A program made the position numbers and the translations under genes. Shown here one piece after another: positions 42,245-60,000 of a DNA stretch of 64,000 bases (its first letter is position 1; each line of letters begins with the position of its first letter). The notes beneath the pieces were generated by a model. That model was not told where the DNA came from. It saw only the letters and a program-made list of their open reading frames with translations, and made no database searches. Origin of the DNA: Tubulanus polymorphus (taxonomy: Eukaryota > Nemertea > Palaeonemertea > Tubulaniformes > Tubulanidae); the NCBI RefSeq assembly GCF_964204645.1, contig NC_134026.1:30566650-30630649 (forward strand). The letters are read 5' to 3'.

Positions 42245-42317
42245 TGCCGAAACCCGGGATCGAACCAGGGACCTTTAGATCTTCAGTCTAACGCTCTCCC
42301 AACTGAGCTATTTCGGC
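42245..42317 (-). tRNA. tRNA-Phe (GAA)
   Basis: A 73-nt intron-less cloverleaf on minus. Acceptor stem GCCGAAA pairs with TTTCGGC, the discriminator is A, the D arm reads AGCTCAGTTGGGAGAGC, the anticodon loop has GAA (42282-42284), and the T arm is CCTGG-TTCGATC-CCGGG. A box TAGCTCAGTTGG and B box GGTTCGATCC are intact, and a T-run terminator follows. This looks like a functional nuclear elongator tRNA-Phe. Confidence 0.97.
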
Positions 42318-42643
42318 CAGCTAGAGATACGTGTTTACAGCTAATCTTTGTAAATTGTGATCGCTTCTTACTTTATTTCGCCCTCGGCATGCTTCTACGA
42401 TGACTGTTTTATACAGCTGTTTTCAAATTTAGAGCTCAGAAAATGTATAAAGAGTGTCAGAAGAGCGAGTAAACATAAAAAGAGTTTTCATTAATTAGTT
42501 GCTATATTACACGTGCGAGGACGCCACGTTCTGGTCGCGTAAATTCAATTCAATGCTTATTTTTTTATTTGTACCATGTCTCTACCTAAGATCGTTTACC
42601 GATGGTGATAACCCACTGTCTGTTCTAGATCTCGATTAAAAGA

Positions 42644-45549
42644 ATGTATCTTCAATCTAACTGTGCAAAATTGTGTTTTGCTAGCCGTATTCTTATAACA
42701 AGCCATCTACAGAAGTTGATAAGCAATCATAATGCAGCTCATATTCCTCTCAATATCAATAACAGAAAACTGCTGAAAATAGGAACTCGGACTAAAATTT
42801 GGGATTCTACTCCTCAACAGCAGCAACTGCAGGCTCTCTGTGGATATAGAACATTTCACACAACTTCAACACGAAATATTGCTCCTTTTTTATGGCTATT
42901 TGTGAAACCCTTTGCAAAATTAAGTGCGATTCTAGCCGGAAGGTATACGTGCCATATTAAATCCAATAATCCAAAGGCCAAAAGCATTTTTTCTGAAAGA
43001 TTTTGATAATTTTCTTTAATTTACAGGGGTGCTCGAGGTTGGTGGCAGGATTTACCTAAAGATAAACAGAGTCGTTTTCAAAAGATCCTAAGAGAACTGA
43101 GTCCGTACGTACTGGGCGCGATCGGAGTATTCGCCAGTTTATTCGGTATAAATTACTGGATTCACATCGAAACAGCTCCGATCACCGGCAGACGCAGATT
43201 CATGGCTTTTACTAAACAACAATATCAACAAATAGTGCAACTAGAACTAGAAAATGTAAGCTATGTCAGTTTCTGCCATACATTGCATTTTTGGATTTAA
43301 TGAGCTCTGGGCCTTAGATCTTGCAGGACTGATAAAATGCTCTCTCCAATTCCAGTCAGAGCAACAATTTGAAACAGATATCCAGGCAGTATCCTGGTAA
43401 CCGGCGGTTACTAGATTTTTTGTAAAAACCTGAAATGAAACTATCCGGACAGGATACAAGAAATGCTTGATTTCACCATAAGAAGATGTTTCATTTAATC
43501 CTGCTTGTGATTTCTCGACAAGAAACTTTAATCAAAAGCAAAGTGAAAAATCATCCAATTCTGACCCGGCGGAGGATTTCGTTCGCGAGAAGATTCCCTC
43601 TAGAATCGTATCAATTGAGCTATTAATTATATTGTAGCATTTGGAGACTCACAAGGAGCACATGTTACCGGTAAACCATCCAGATACGGTGAAAGTCGTC
43701 GGTATTTGTAAGCGTTTGTATGCGGCAAATCGAGACTGGATTAAATTCACAGACGGCGGCAAATTTCATGTTGTTGTAGTAGATGAACCTGATAATGTGA
43801 ACGCGTTTGTTTTACCGGTATGTCGCAATTTTATTCAACCCGGTTCTACAGTTCTCTGGAAATGTCCGTGCTTGTCATCCTTGACGGGTCTGGTGGGAAA
43901 TCAATCAAATAAAAAGAGGGAAAATCATCCTATAGAAAACATCGGAAATGAATGGATTCAACCTTTACCAACTTACTCTTACTCTTACCTGACTGACTGT
44001 TTGTTTGTTTGTTTCAGTCGGGACATATTTTCGTATTTACCGGATTGTTAAAAGCCGCAAAAAACAACGATCAACTGGCTATGATTATCGGTCATGAGAT
44101 GTCACACGCTATCATGTCACACGGAGTAAGTTTACCGACACAGATTATAATACATTTCGTACTCCGATAAGTCGCAATGTTACTGAAAAGTCTGAATTAA
44201 CAAATTCCAATTTACTAAGTGTAAATCATCAGATTGCCAGATCCTTGTAATGACAACTTCAGATGTTCTCTGTAAATTGATGCAGTTCATTTAGGTCATC
44301 TTGATGACGATATATTTGTTGTTGTATTTCAGGTGGAGCATATTAGTTTTGCTCAGTTATTAGATTGGTTTGTGATAGTGTCTCTGGCAGCTATCTGGGC
44401 TCTGATTCCTAGTGACAGTATCGCGTTCATAGCTCAATGGATTTATCAAAAACTTGTCAAGGTAATTTATATTTAGGTCTTACATAGATAGATCCAGTTC
44501 AACAATTGTCCATTAAAATTTTACTGTAGCATTTTAAAACATTTGACCCAGTTCCACGTTTGAATCTATGGTCAACTAAATGAAAACGAACTCATTTGAG
44601 TTGAGAGTTTAATGAAAAACTGTGGAACTGGTCTGATAAATTTATAAACTTATTCTAACTCTAGAAACGGCGGAATTAGATGTCAATTCAGAATGTCTGT
44701 TTTTTTATGGTTTTCCACTTTCCTTCTCTATTCTGAAGAGCCTTCAATGATTGCCTGACTCTTGTTTGGTGTTTCAGTATGCGTTAGAAATGCCGTACAG
44801 TCGAGCTATTGAAGTAGAAGCCGATGAAGTTGGATTACAAATGGCGGCCAAGGTTAGTTATCACAAAAATACAACTTTCATCATTTTCGCTTCCCAAACT
44901 CTTGGGGCCGGTTCCATAGTCATGACTTAGACTTAAGACCAGTCTAAGACTCTTTTAGTTATATAGCTAATCTAACAGCTTAAGACCAGTCTTAAGATTT
45001 AAGACCACTTTTGGACTTAAGTCACGACTATGGAACCGGCCCCAGATGATTAGTGTCTATATTTGTAGGCGTGTTTTGATGTACGCGAAGCTCCCGTATT
45101 CTGGACTATGTTAGATTTGTATACCGAATTACATGAAGAGAATCCTGTAAAGATTCCCGAATGGCTATCGACTCATCCTTCACATGAAAATAGATCAGAA
45201 ACTTTAGACGAATTTATACCAAAGGTAAATTCAGTCTAAATAGCATAAAATAGATCGAAATAAACATCTTGGCCGTTTGCTCCAGAGTTTGTTAGAGCTA
45301 CCCTACGAATGTGTCTCAATTCCTATTTGCCTGCATTTTATATAGCAGAATTTGCTGTTATTTCAGATGTTGAAACTAAGGGAGTCGTGTAAATGCAGTT
45401 CATTACCCGGGAAAGATCCACGAGATGAAATCAAACAATTAAAACATTATTTAAAATCGATGAAAACGAAACCGATGTTTGAAAATACTGTGATTCTGAA
45501 TCCGAACGTAGTTTCAGCTAAAATCATTGATTCCTCAACAAATAAATGA
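42644..45549 (+). CDS. OMA1: OMA1 mitochondrial zinc metalloprotease
   Basis: OMA1 is the stress-activated M48 protease of the mitochondrial inner membrane that cuts OPA1 and DELE1. Eight coding exons join in frame: 42644-42942, 43027-43255, 43638-43817, 44018-44125, 44333-44461, 44778-44852, 45069-45224, 45367-45549, giving 452 residues. The N terminus is basic, with few acidic residues and a RTFHTTSTR stretch, fitting a mitochondrial presequence. A membrane span lies at about 127-145 (YVLGAIGVFASLFGINYWI), followed by APITGRRRF, which matches the family. The zinc site is HEMSH (262-266), with the third ligand in EADEVG (E329). NAFVLP, IFVFTGLL and EWLSTHPSHENR are also family motifs. A second hydrophobic stretch (about 285-297) lies in exon 5. 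A 140-bp foldback sits in intron 6, and the last codons overlap an AATAAA. The start is the first ATG of the open frame and could be shorter. Confidence 0.96.
44904..45043. mobile_element. 140-bp foldback MITE, copy 1 (OMA1 intron 6)
   Basis: Ends GGGGCCGGTTCCATAGTCAT and TGGAACCGGCCCC are inverted repeats, and the interior ACTTAAGACC and GTCTTAAG blocks also pair, so most of the element can fold into a hairpin. It is identical over all 140 bp to 58304-58443. No coding capacity; target duplication not clear. Confidence 0.9.
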
Positions 45550-46176
45550 CAATTGTTTTATAGTAAAACTATTTCTATAGATAATGTATAATTATCGATT
45601 ATTGATTATATTATTGAATATATTTTAACCGTGATGTTTTATTTCTGTGTATTTCTTTTCGATATTTCATCCTCTTCAACGATTTGTACACAGGGAGAAA
45701 ATGACCAGTTCTCTCTCTCGCGTCTGAACCAGTGTTTGAATACCAGACTCGTGCTCCTGTCAATCCGCTGTCTGTGCCTTGCACCCCTCGGAAAGTCTGC
45801 TGTCTCTTCCTATGCTATCCCTCGGACAATCTGTAGTCAGTGCCCTGACTCGGACAATCTGCATTATGTCACCCTGAGAAAAATGACACTTATGCGACTA
45901 CACAAACTGATTATGAACACTTCACCAGGTCCTGTCTGGAACTCAGGTAATTCTATGTGACAGTAAAATACAACACTTTTTATCTGACCCCACAGACAGA
46001 TATTTCATTGTCCTGCATGAAAACTCAGTCCAGACTTCACAAATGAAGTGGTGATTGTCTACATTACACCTACAGTCAGTAAGTAAAGCTGAAACAATGA
46101 GGTTTGATTTTGATTTGAATTGTATATTTATAGTAACTACAAGCAGCTCACGTTTCCACAATTCATGCTTTTTACA

Positions 46177-46210
<34 letters not shown>

Positions 46211-46885
46211 CGGTAATAAATATCTTACAAGGTTCATATACATAATCATATACAAACAGGCTTTCTTTTAAATGATTTTTTCTTTTTACAAATTTTCATT
46301 AAATGCAATTTCTTTTTTCAACAATCGATAGACTGTACAGAACAACTGGGTAAACCTACGCTACACATTATAAACATGTACAGTTATTGAAAGTCTTGAA
46401 ACTTTCAAAACGAAATGAAAGTTTTCAGGAATTACATGATTGTTTCTTATCATCAGGGATGTCCAACAAACACTTTCCTGATATCAGTTAAGTAGATGAG
46501 GATCTAAACTAAACACATGACCCTGAATTTGATCTGACCTCTCAAGAGGCTAATTCATCTCCGGTTCTGGTTTTATAGACCGGTTGTAACTCAAACCAAG
46601 GTTTTAAAGACTGGTATTATATCTGACCTGGAAGCTAACTGAATTCATTTCCAATTGAGTTAGTCCCTGGGTTAAAGATAATACCAGCTATTAAAACCGG
46701 GCCCAGGGTTTAGAAAACTCATAGTCGATAGCATAATCATACAGGATAAAATTAAAACTGATCTATAAAACCAGCCCCTGGAGTCTCATTATACAGGGGT
46801 GGGTGGATCTAGGGTTATTGGAAGGTGGGGTCCATTAGACAAAAAATATCAATCAAATAGCAGAGAGAATCTTGAGACGAAATAG

Positions 46886-46950
46886 TTCTCCTAGATATTG
46901 CATCTATTCAGATGTATAATACATCTGAATAGATGCAATATCTAGGAGAA
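46886..46950. repeat. Perfect 65-bp palindrome
   Basis: Two 31-bp arms, TTCTCCTAGATATTGCATCT onward and its exact complement ending TCTAGGAGAA, are separated by only three bases (TAA). No mismatch was seen. Confidence 0.95.
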
Positions 46951-48368
46951 TTGAGTTTCAGGTTTTTCCTGATCTCTGTCTTAACAAAAAGGGCAGCTCC
47001 AATGTGAAGGCAGGCGCACCCCAGATCCAACCCAACCATTTTATTGTAAGTGAAGATCTTGAAATACTAAAAATTAACAAGAGATCAATCATCACATTTA
47101 AAACAAAATTACATCTCATTTTATACGTCGAATAATTCATATAGCTACGCTAATATTCAACCAGGATGAAACTGTTTTAAATATTCCAGTTGTAGAATAT
47201 GTCACAAATTACTTAAACACAAGTTATTTTTTGCATCTTGCATCATTTTTACACAATGAAAAAATAGACATCTCGAGTAATACTAAGACTGTACATATTA
47301 TATCCACTTGAATTTACAGATATAAAAAAAAAAAACTTTCCTTAAAGTTCTGTGCATGATGATTCAGTTGTCTCCCGATATTTGAAACAACTCTTTCAGA
47401 TTTCATAACTACCATATATTTACAAATTGCATGTTTTATTTGTGTTTTTTATGAGACAAAAATGCAATAATCAAATGTTTCAATACTTTTCAATGAATTG
47501 CGGACTTATCGTAGATGATGATGTTGAATGAAAATGTGAGTAGATCGATCGAGGCAGGTATTGAGTTGAGTAATGAATGCCAAACGATTTTTCTTAAGTT
47601 TTTCATGAGAGAATCATAATATTTGCATACCCCGGTTTGTAACATAGAAGGTCACATCCAAATACAGTGAAACTTGCTAAAGTCCTCATAGCTGGGACGA
47701 TTGTTATGTTGACGACTTATCCAACTAACCACTTACACTAAGTAAATCGAATTGGAAATAGAAATTGGGACTCAAAATTAGTGACTGACTTAACCAGGTT
47801 TGACTGTAGTTCCTTACGCGTACACTAGCTACGATCGTTTATACGTGATCCATTTTACGCATATGATCTAAATGAACATTCCCTTTGTAGTAAAAATATG
47901 CTGCCACTTTTATCTACACTATTCATTAATAGGAATAGGAAGATTCTCTAGACGGATGATACACATGTTTGTATTATTCAGATGAATTCACTCACACGCC
48001 TGTAACCCGGTACTAGTGGAAATAGTCTTTTGATCGATTGCTTTTATCAACTTTATCCCTCAAAGACCCTTGACTTAAAACAGTCGTGACTTCATTCCGA
48101 TAATGGTTTTAAGGCAGGTTTTGGTTGGTGTCAACCAAATACAGAATTATCTTCCGGCGCGTTTGTTTTGACCAGAACGCGATCTACCTATTCCGGAATA
48201 GCATAATCTGTAAACCAGATAGAAGCGGCCGGTAGAGAGTTTGTAATCTGCAATTGATATTCTTTAACCTTCAAGCGTTCAATTGAAAGCTGCTTACATC
48301 ACAGAACTGATTTGAAGTTGTCAACTGGTCTTACACTGAGCGTTAACTGATCGAAGGTCTGATTAACA

Positions 48369-48706
48369 CATCCTCCCCGGCAGGGATTCGAACCTGATGG
48401 CATCGAGATTGCCACGGCACGAAACCCTGCCATAATCGACCGTGTGCGCAGATACATGCGCAGTTCAGATGATGTGATTTTTAGCCAATCAGAAATCCCG
48501 TTTTATTTTAGCCCGGGTTTTCCCATTTATAGTTCTTCCTTGAAATTTGCCTCAACGATTATACGACAAGCAATCTGATTGGTGCCGCCAGTTTTCGTTC
48601 GGAAAGCTGCGCATGTACCTGCGCACCCGGTCTACTGATGCAGGGGTTCGTGCCGTGGCTGAGTGTAGCGATGCCATCAGGTTCGAGTCCCTGCAGAGGG
48701 AGGATG
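48369..48706. mobile_element. 338-bp element with tRNA-like inverted repeats and 8-bp target duplication
   Basis: The ends are CATCCTCC and GGAGGATG, flanked by the identical 8-bp direct repeat GATTAACA at 48361-48368 and 48707-48714. Inverted repeats of roughly 70-90 bp each carry a tRNA-like module: GTGCCGTGGC(T/A) resembling an A box and CCATCAGGTTCGA(A/G)TCCCTG resembling a B box. The centre includes GCGCAGATACATGCGCAG and CTGCGCATGTACCTGCGC. An 8-bp duplication fits hAT-type transposition. No coding capacity. Confidence 0.85.
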
Positions 48707-48796
48707 GATTAACACTGATTTGATGTGTATCATTTCAATGATCATCAGTATTTGTGCATACATTATTTTCTGCATTAAATGACGATATAATAACCA

Positions 48797-49153
48797 GGGG
48801 CGGATCTAGGAATATGGAAGGCTCGAGTTCAACAGAAGAGAAAGAGGATCCCGCGCCTATGGCCACAAGCAGGGTACAGTTCCCTCTCGGGTGTGAAGAC
48901 AGAGTTTGTAGCAGTGAGGCTGAGGCAAAGGTAAGCACTTTTAGATAGTAAGATTTTGCGAAAAGTAGGCACTTTTTAAGAGCCTCGATTAAATCTGTTC
49001 AAAATTATGCACTTTCGGAGCCTCAAATTTGCAGGTTTTAACGAAAAGGGAACTTCTGTAATAGTTATACTATTTACATAACGTGCTTTTTAAATTCATA
49101 ATCCTAATTGGAAGGCAAGGACCCCGAAAATACTTTGATAGATCCACCCCTGA
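48797..49153. mobile_element. hAT-like MITE, about 357 bp
   Basis: The left end CAGGGGCGGATCTA and the right end TAGATCCACCCCTG are inverted repeats with one mismatch. Ends starting CAGGG are common in hAT elements. A clean 8-bp target duplication is not visible, so the class is tentative. A partial similar end (GGGTGGATCTAGG) occurs near 46800. Confidence 0.6.
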
Positions 49154-49187
49154 ATAATGAGGTTGCGATAAGGAATGAATGTTGAAT

Positions 49188-53721
<4,534 letters not shown>

Positions 53722-54001
53722 TTTGGTGATAATTATGGGATATTTGACGTCACTGCTCTCGGCCGATGGAGTTCCCTAGTCGAGCGATCTAACGACAATT
53801 CTAATTGGCTGATATTACGAGTGTCCAGTGCCCGCCAGAGCTTTCAACCAATCGGGGAACTCGTCTCAGATATCGACAGCTGCCTAGCGACATTCCGTAA
53901 ACAACATGGCCGCCTCCATGATATTCTGATCAATGAAAGTTATACCTTGAAAATAGATATTTTTTTCGGAAACAAGAGGAATACAGGACACGAAATACAA
54001 G
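53722..54001. promoter_or_regulatory. Bidirectional promoter between MIER and DNAI4
   Basis: The start codons of the divergent genes are 281 bp apart, so both promoters must overlap here (plus any leader). Features: the CCGCCATTTTGG block at the MIER start and AACATGGCCGCC at 53903-53914, both resembling YY1-type ATGGCGGC sites, and no TATA box. In the DNAI4 direction ATGGCCGCC starts a seven-codon upstream open frame that stops before the main ATG, if it is transcribed. Confidence 0.65.
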
Positions 54002-57000
54002 ATGAAGCGTTCCACAATGACTGGGTAGGCTTTCTTTAAAATATGACGTGACATAATATTTCGAATCAGAGTTTTAATGGATTAAGGCCTCGATTTACCA
54101 CTCGCACTGATAATTCTCAGACAAATTTGACAAGTCAAATTACACACGCAGTGTACGCATAAAACCATTTTCATAATTCTATTGACAGGAACTCCAGTAG
54201 AAAGACTGGACAAGGTGCGAGCAGTTCTCGCAATAAGAACATGTCAGTGAGTCAAAGTCGAATCGGAGGTCGTAGTCAGATGGTCAGTTCAAGAACGATG
54301 CTTTCATCCTCGAGCAAGAAAAATCTTCCAATTGGTGGCGCTGCGGAGAAACCTCAGATCGGTAGAGCACCTGTTCAGGTAAGAGTCTATAATAAATTCA
54401 CTTTTAAGTCATCATCAGATGAATTTATCTCTTACTCATCTTGTTGATTTATTCTTGTGTGTTTAGGTAATAGATGATGCTGGCATGGACCGAACTCCAC
54501 AACCATTGCTGCATCTAGATCCTGGTGCCCTGAAAAAAGGACAGAGTAACATATTAGCTGATAGTAGTGGTGGTACGGTGAGTGTCCAGTTCAAATAATC
54601 GCGAACAAACTTTATGTTATATTAAAACCAACAACAATGAATGAAATGTACTTTTAGGTCCAAACAAACATTTATTTCATAATTGTTGGTTTTATATTTC
54701 ATTAAGTTAATGCTTATCTCATCGGGTTCTGTTAGAATAATTGTTGACTGATTTTGTGTCGTTTGATTTTAGCCGACAGATCTGATGTCTCAAGCTTCAA
54801 TATATCAAACAGGGACTGTTAGTACATACGGCGGAGGACCGTTTACAAGGTATAATCAGTCCAGTCTGATTATAAATCATTAGATTATTCTATCACAGAT
54901 ATCAATCTGTAGTCTTTCAACCATTCCTTTGAGCATCGATCTTTGTAGTGTTAAGTGTGGAAAATAAGGTTTTGAAAGTGTGCTGATTAAATGTTAAATA
55001 GTCTTGTGTTTGGGTGAAGTACCGAACACATGTGAAGTGTGGACGATCAGAAATTGGAATTATAAATTATCTAATTTCTGAAGGTAATGCTGGATCCAGG
55101 GATGCAGTGCGGTGTTGGGTGCAGTCTGATGTGATACATGGGCAGGGCTCAAACAGCAGTTTGATGCTGTATTGATAATTGTCTAATTACAGATCAGTGT
55201 TTAGTACGTCACAATCAGAGAAATCTAGCGAATCATTCAGTGCTGAAGATATCGGAGAACCTTCTGCTGATATCATATCTGCTTACGCAGGAATTCGACA
55301 CCGTAGAGAGGACACTAAAGAGGTCCTAACTGAGTCGGACTTAGAGAAATCTGTCGATGTTCATTTATCAGAAACTGAAACTATTTGGCTGTTAGACATG
55401 CCTGGTACGTGTGTCTCATTAGAGTCTGATGAAGCAACTGCAATCAAAACTAAGAATGAACAATACCAAGAAGTAAGTGTTCGTTATTTATTTTCATTTG
55501 TGATTTGTATGTGAGTCAAACTTGCTTAAGTTGTCATAGTTGGGACGATTATTATGTTGAGAACTTATCCAAATGACGACTTACACTTAGTAAATTGAGA
55601 ACTTATCCAAATGATGACTTACACTTAGTAAATTGAGAACTTAAAAAAAGTTATGACGTTTAATAAAGTTATGACTGATACTTAGTAAATTGAACTAGAA
55701 AAAGAAATTAGGATTCAAAATAGAGACCAGATTAACAATTTTGACTGTATGCTTAGATTTTGCTAAATAGAAATTGCTATCAAAAGTTTTTGATTTGCTA
55801 AGATAATGACTGATATTTATGTTTTTGTGTAGCTGATTAAAGGTCGAGTTGGTAATGATCTCTACGCTGAACGTGGTATGAACACATTTAACGATGCAGA
55901 AAAAGTGAAAGGAATACAAACTACTAAGATCGGTTTGAACGTAAGAATATAAAACATCTCTCTCTCCTTCCTCTCTCGCTGTGTGAAAATAATGTCTGAT
56001 GCAATAATATGGATACTTTTAGGATGTTGGAATCATGGCCACAACTTGGGACATGTACGATATGTTTGAGGCATTAAAAGAAAAAGAAAAGAAAGGTATT
56101 TGATAAAGTCCAGAAGCTATCCCGCTAGAAAAATATAAAACTTTCATCTCCCACACGAGAAATTTGCCAAATCACAGATAAACTCTGATTGATGCTTTTA
56201 GGGTTTAAATTTACGAAAATTATGGATGGAGTTTGATTAAATCAGAAAAGAAATCTGGCATGGTTGTCCTAATGTAAACTAGCACCACCTACCACAAGCA
56301 GACTCCTCAATAACCGCAGTCGACTGCAGAGTCTTCATAGCAATGATGCATGTACTCTTCTGAAGAAACATAATCTGAATCGCAATTTTTATCTTATAGA
56401 AAAAGAGGCCGAAGAAGAAGGTGAAAACAGTGAAGAGAAAACTGGAAGTCGACCGGAGACAGCGAAATCAGTCGATGAACAGACGATGTCTGTAGTCGAT
56501 GTAATAGCAGACGATACAACTGATAATAGAGCAGCAACACAAGCCAGTAACAGAACTAACATGGGTATGAAACTATCAAATCCCACAATATTGACTCAGA
56601 GTTTGTTAGTCTGACAGTTTGAGATTTATCTAAATCAATTCTTCAGACAAACAGGAACTGTTTCTCTGAAGATTAGATTTCGATCAGTCTCAAACTGTCG
56701 CGGATGGATAAACTTTAAGTATCATCATTTTATGATTATTATCGATTATCTTCAGTTTATTCGTCATTACTATGTCTTAATACAGAACTATCGATTATAA
56801 CATAAAGATCAGATTAACATCGATTCGTAAATAAACTTAATGCCGCAAAATAGAAAGGAGACAACTGCTGATTGAGAGTCTCGGACCTGGTGATGTCATC
56901 GAAAGTCCCGATATGAAAAAACGCAAAGAAAGTCTCCAATTATATCGAACGGCTGCGCAGATTGCTGCCGGATACCGGGAGCAGAGGACTCCGGTTCCAA

Positions 57001-60000
57001 CTCCTGTTAATGAGTTAGAATCTGATGATATTTATATCAATATCTGTAGTTCGAGTGCAGCAGCAGCAAGTGCTCTAAGTCCGAGCCCAACATTTTCTAG
57101 TTCAACCCCAACTTTAACAGGTATCTGATTAGTCTTATTGATAGCATGTTAGCCCCACAGGTTGTGGAATTTGTTAGCATGTAAGCTCCACAGGTTGTAG
57201 AATTTCATAGCATGTTAGCCTCATAGGTTGTGGAATTTCATAGCATGTAAGCTCCACAGGTTGTGGAATTTCATAGCATGTTAGCCTCATAGGTTGTGGA
57301 ATTTCATAGCATGTGAGCTCCACAGATTGTGGAATTTCAAAGTGTGCTAGTTTTTCCACAGATGCACATGTAAAATTGCAACTTACTGCATGATTTCATA
57401 CTGTTTTAAGCTCCCACAATGCTTATAAGAACTTTAATAGATTCATTGTTCAAATCAATGAAAAAAGCGAAGATAGAGATAGTACTGTGTAGGTTAACTA
57501 CGAGTTTTTGCTACTGATAGTTAATAAATCAGTAAAACCTACGCAGTATATTTACTGATTCCAGGTTAACACCGATCCTTTATTACTCATTAATAAATGA
57601 TGTCATTTGTGTTTATTTCAGACAGTAGAAATACATTCTCATCTCAAACTGATTCCGATAGCGTTTTCACCAGTAAAGATTCGGGTTTAGTCGCCGTACC
57701 GGATCAAAATGTTGTCAACGATCGTCTGATATTAGAGGTAATAAATATCCCCGCGAAAAAAACGGGGCTTGAATTTTTCGGAGTCCTACAACATTTTGAA
57801 ATCTAACAAATCAATAATGTAACAAATGACTGAGTGGATAAGAACACATGAGAACAAAAATACTTAGTAATAGGCAATTAAAACAGTTGTTTATAGACTG
57901 CAACTTGTCTAAACCAATTTCACTATCATCAGTAAGGATTCAAAATGGTGGAAAATTTTTATTACCGGCAGCAGATGTGAAAATCCCAACTGCAGTTGAT
58001 TTAAACATGATAAATATGATAATTTTCCAGTCAGAGAATTTGAAGAAGGATCTATTTGTGATGGAACGTGTTGTAAATATGAACACGTATCAACCTAAAC
58101 AAGCCAGTTATCGAATGTTTGAAATCATTCCGGGTAAGTCATCTTCTTCTTCTTCATCGTCATTAACCATCGTCGTTCATTCGTAAGGAGCATTTAGAAA
58201 TTAAATAGTGCATGAAATAATAATCAAATCTCTTCTCATAAACCGCGATCACTCAAAGTGTTTTTGACTTGGGACAAATTAAGCCTGTACCAGAAAAGCT
58301 CCAGGGGCCGGTTCCATAGTCATGACTTAGACTTAAGACCAGTCTAAGACTCTTTTAGTTATATAGCTAATCTAACAGCTTAAGACCAGTCTTAAGATTT
58401 AAGACCACTTTTGGACTTAAGTCACGACTATGGAACCGGCCCCAGGTCAATCGTTCACTCTGGGTTCAGTTCCACAGTTCCTTATTGAGTTTACTCATTG
58501 AAAATGAACTAACTTTAACTCAGAGTTAACCTGTGGAACTGGGTCCATATGTCAAATGGCAGGCTAAAAACTTGGACTAGATCTGTGCCAAATTTTAGCA
58601 AATTTAAAGATCCTGAGCCTTATTTTGATAGTATTTTGTGAATGAGTGGGTGATTTACGCACTTTCTGTGAACGCACTCTCTGATTCTCAAGCACGGGCC
58701 AAATTTTGACTTGTGTCTGGTCCCATGTGATCGTGGCTATAATCTCTTAGTCATTGTATTTATAGATTATAATTGATTTTAGTTTCATGCATGTCACTGA
58801 GTAGCGGTAATGAAGAGGATAATGATGATGATAATGATAAGGAGGCTGTAGAGTCTCGTAGGTTATAGTGTTATTACGTGTTGTGTTTTGGTGTAGGTTC
58901 TACTGAAACGACACATCCATGATTCCCTCTCTGGATCTGTCCATTCTGTGTCATATATCTGTATACTGTGTATCCTATGTCTATTCTAATGTTGCTAAAA
59001 ACTAATTCTGTTTTAAAACTTGTATGCTGACAGTTTCACTAATGTGTTTTATAACTTCATCGCTTCTTTTTTCTATGTCTTATTTTTGAGAAAGTGGAAT
59101 TTACTAGTACCCAGTATATGAAATGGGGGTTTTTGGCCACCTTAGAAAAAAACAATATTTTCAAGTCCAAAAATTAGATACCTAAATGCTATGCAGCCTG
59201 GGAATATATTCGTTTTTTTCGGTAACTTGTTTAACTTGTTTAGATTTCGAGTTCACTAGAAAAATTGGCAAGTTCCTTGAAATCAAGTCATCGAGTAGAT
59301 TGATGAAGATATGCTACGGTGGCCCAGGAAATACCTCTTTTTATATACTACTGATTTTTCATTTCAAATATCATCAATCTGCGTTTTTGATGCATTTATC
59401 GTTTATTGTTGTAGATATTGACAACAAGAAGGAGTTGGAAGCAGCTCAAGCCAGTCAACAGTTAGCTGTTGCTAATGTCGGACCTAATCTCGATCGGTTG
59501 TGGGCCTACGGTTGTCCGTTAACTAAAGGTAGAAATGTCAGTTGTATCGCGTGGAACAGAATCAATCCTGTAAGTTCTATATTTTACAGATCTCATCGAG
59601 TTGAATATTCACGACTTTGCCACCATCAATTCTTGTTGTTGTTGTTGTTGTAGGATCTGCTTGCAGTTGGCTACGGACAGTTTGAATTCACCGGTCAGAA
59701 GACAGGCCTCGTCTGTTGTTGGTCTCTTAAAAATCCTGAGGTGTGTGATGACCTGAAATCAACTAGACATGAAATACAATAGACTCTGCAAGCTACGGAG
59801 CTGATTGTCTTAGATTATCGTATGCCCCAGACTCTGTTGGCACTGAGCCAAACGCCTCAGATTATCATGCGATGACCCTAGATTTATTCGTCCCACAGCA
59901 ATCAGAGTCTACTGTACAAACACCTCATAGTGTTGGTTTCCATAGACAAGTGGCTGTCCAATATCAATAGTAGATAAAACCCACAATAAAAAGAAAAAAA

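Larger units (their letters stand above)
45550..49187. other. Spacer between OMA1 and MIER 3' ends
   Basis: The two genes converge here. No further coding gene is supported. The region holds an (AAT)n run near 46180-46210, foldback-family sequence with ACCGGTT and AAAACC(G/A)G blocks around 46555-46790, a perfect 65-bp palindrome at 46886-46950, a repeat with ACTTATCCAACTAACC near 47655-47815, a single 40-bp minisatellite unit at 48203-48250, and two inverted-repeat transposons (48369-48706 and 48797-49153). Confidence 0.5.
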
